This document shows, one piece after another, positions 6,497 through 6,755 of a stretch of DNA of 6,755 bases. Within the stretch, counting starts at the first letter, position 1. Every line of letters begins with the position of its first letter. Position numbers and translations under genes: made by a program. Below the pieces are notes generated by a model. The model made no database searches. It saw nothing but the letters and a program-made list of their open reading frames with translations, and was not told where the DNA came from. Origin of the DNA: Verrucomicrobiales bacterium (lineage in GTDB: Bacteria > Verrucomicrobiota > Verrucomicrobiia > Limisphaerales > RI-55); contig DNDP01000290.1 of NCBI GenBank assembly GCA_003484235.1, forward strand, positions 7,000-13,754, read 5' to 3'.

Positions 6497-6755
6497 ATGA
6501 GCTTCTCTCAACCCACCCGCGGCGTGGTCTGTGCAATCTGGACCCCGCTCAATTCAGCCGGCGGCATCGCCTTCGATCTGCTTGACCGGCACCTGGACTG
6601 GCTTGCCACGATGGAGTTGTCGGGGCTGATGGCGCTGGGCAGCACGGGGCGGTTTCCCTTCCTGCCGCCGGAACTTCGCGAACAGTTCCTTCGTCATCTG
6701 CTGCCACGGTGCGCCGGCTCGCTGCCGGTGATCGCCAACATCAGCGATCTGGAGC
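6497..6755 (+). CDS. DapA/N-acetylneuraminate lyase-family aldolase, 3' partial
   Basis: First 86 codons of a class I aldolase of the dihydrodipicolinate synthase/N-acetylneuraminate lyase family, which uses pyruvate-type Schiff-base chemistry. The start is ATG at 6497, as the protein begins in the usual way: MSFSQPTRGVVCAIWTPL with the TP pair at 16-17, then AFDLLDRHLDWL for the first helix. The carboxylate-binding loop follows as GSTG (48-51), then FPFLPPELREQFL and the PVIANIS strand. GST rather than GTT leans towards the lyase-like side of the family. The residue after GSTG is Arg52 where Glu is normal. The Schiff-base Lys and the catalytic Tyr lie beyond the window, so neither activity nor substrate can be judged. 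No Shine-Dalgarno is seen. The absence of a signal peptide indicates a cytoplasmic enzyme, unlike the exported enzymes nearby. Confidence 0.9.
   Translation, partial: MSFSQPTRGVVCAIWTPLNSAGGIAFDLLDRHLDWLATMELSGLMALGSTGRFPFLPPELREQFLRHLLPRCAGSLPVIANISDLE

Overview
The window comes from a high-GC bacterial chromosome. Two Cys-type S1 sulfatases of different subfamilies, a secreted D-aminoacylase-like amidohydrolase, a zinc-ribbon rhomboid and a DapA/NAL-family aldolase sit close together. That mix, with mostly weak or absent Shine-Dalgarno sequences, suggests the Planctomycetes-Verrucomicrobia group; Verrucomicrobia is my best guess. The assignment is inferred from gene content and protein style, not from a marker gene.

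Layout: (1) 1-1296, plus strand, an arylsulfatase A-like gene whose 5' end lies outside the window. (2) 1300-1968, minus strand, a small cytoplasmic protein resembling DUF6348, in clearly lower-GC DNA, lying tail to tail with the first sulfatase 3 bases away. (3) 1969-2117, a divergent spacer holding a possible 16-codon leader ORF whose stop overlaps the next start. (4) 2118-3494, plus strand, a complete exported sulfatase of the iduronate-2-sulfatase type. (5) 3585-5147, minus strand, an N-acyl-D-amino-acid deacylase-like enzyme with a signal peptide. (6) 5165-6388, minus strand, a rhomboid protease with two N-terminal TFIIB-type zinc ribbons, 17 bases upstream of the deacylase and probably cotranscribed with it. 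(7) 6389-6496, a divergent intergenic region with a candidate promoter and small palindromes. (8) 6497 to the window end, plus strand, the first 86 codons of a dihydrodipicolinate synthase/N-acetylneuraminate lyase family enzyme.

How the genes may work together: the two sulfatases would remove sulfate esters from glycans or other sulfated compounds outside the cytoplasm. The deacylase would release D-amino acids or act on related N-acylated or cyclic amide substrates. The DapA/NAL-like enzyme could cleave or build a keto-acid sugar or amino-acid precursor. A scavenging role fits, but no transporter, regulator or glycoside hydrolase is present to tie them into one pathway. Both sulfatases need a formylglycine-generating enzyme encoded elsewhere. 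No RNA gene, CRISPR array, insertion sequence or convincing terminator was seen. I see no clear novel system. The most unusual items are the double-zinc-ribbon rhomboid paired with a deacylase, the low-GC gene between two sulfatases, and the overlapping leader ORF.
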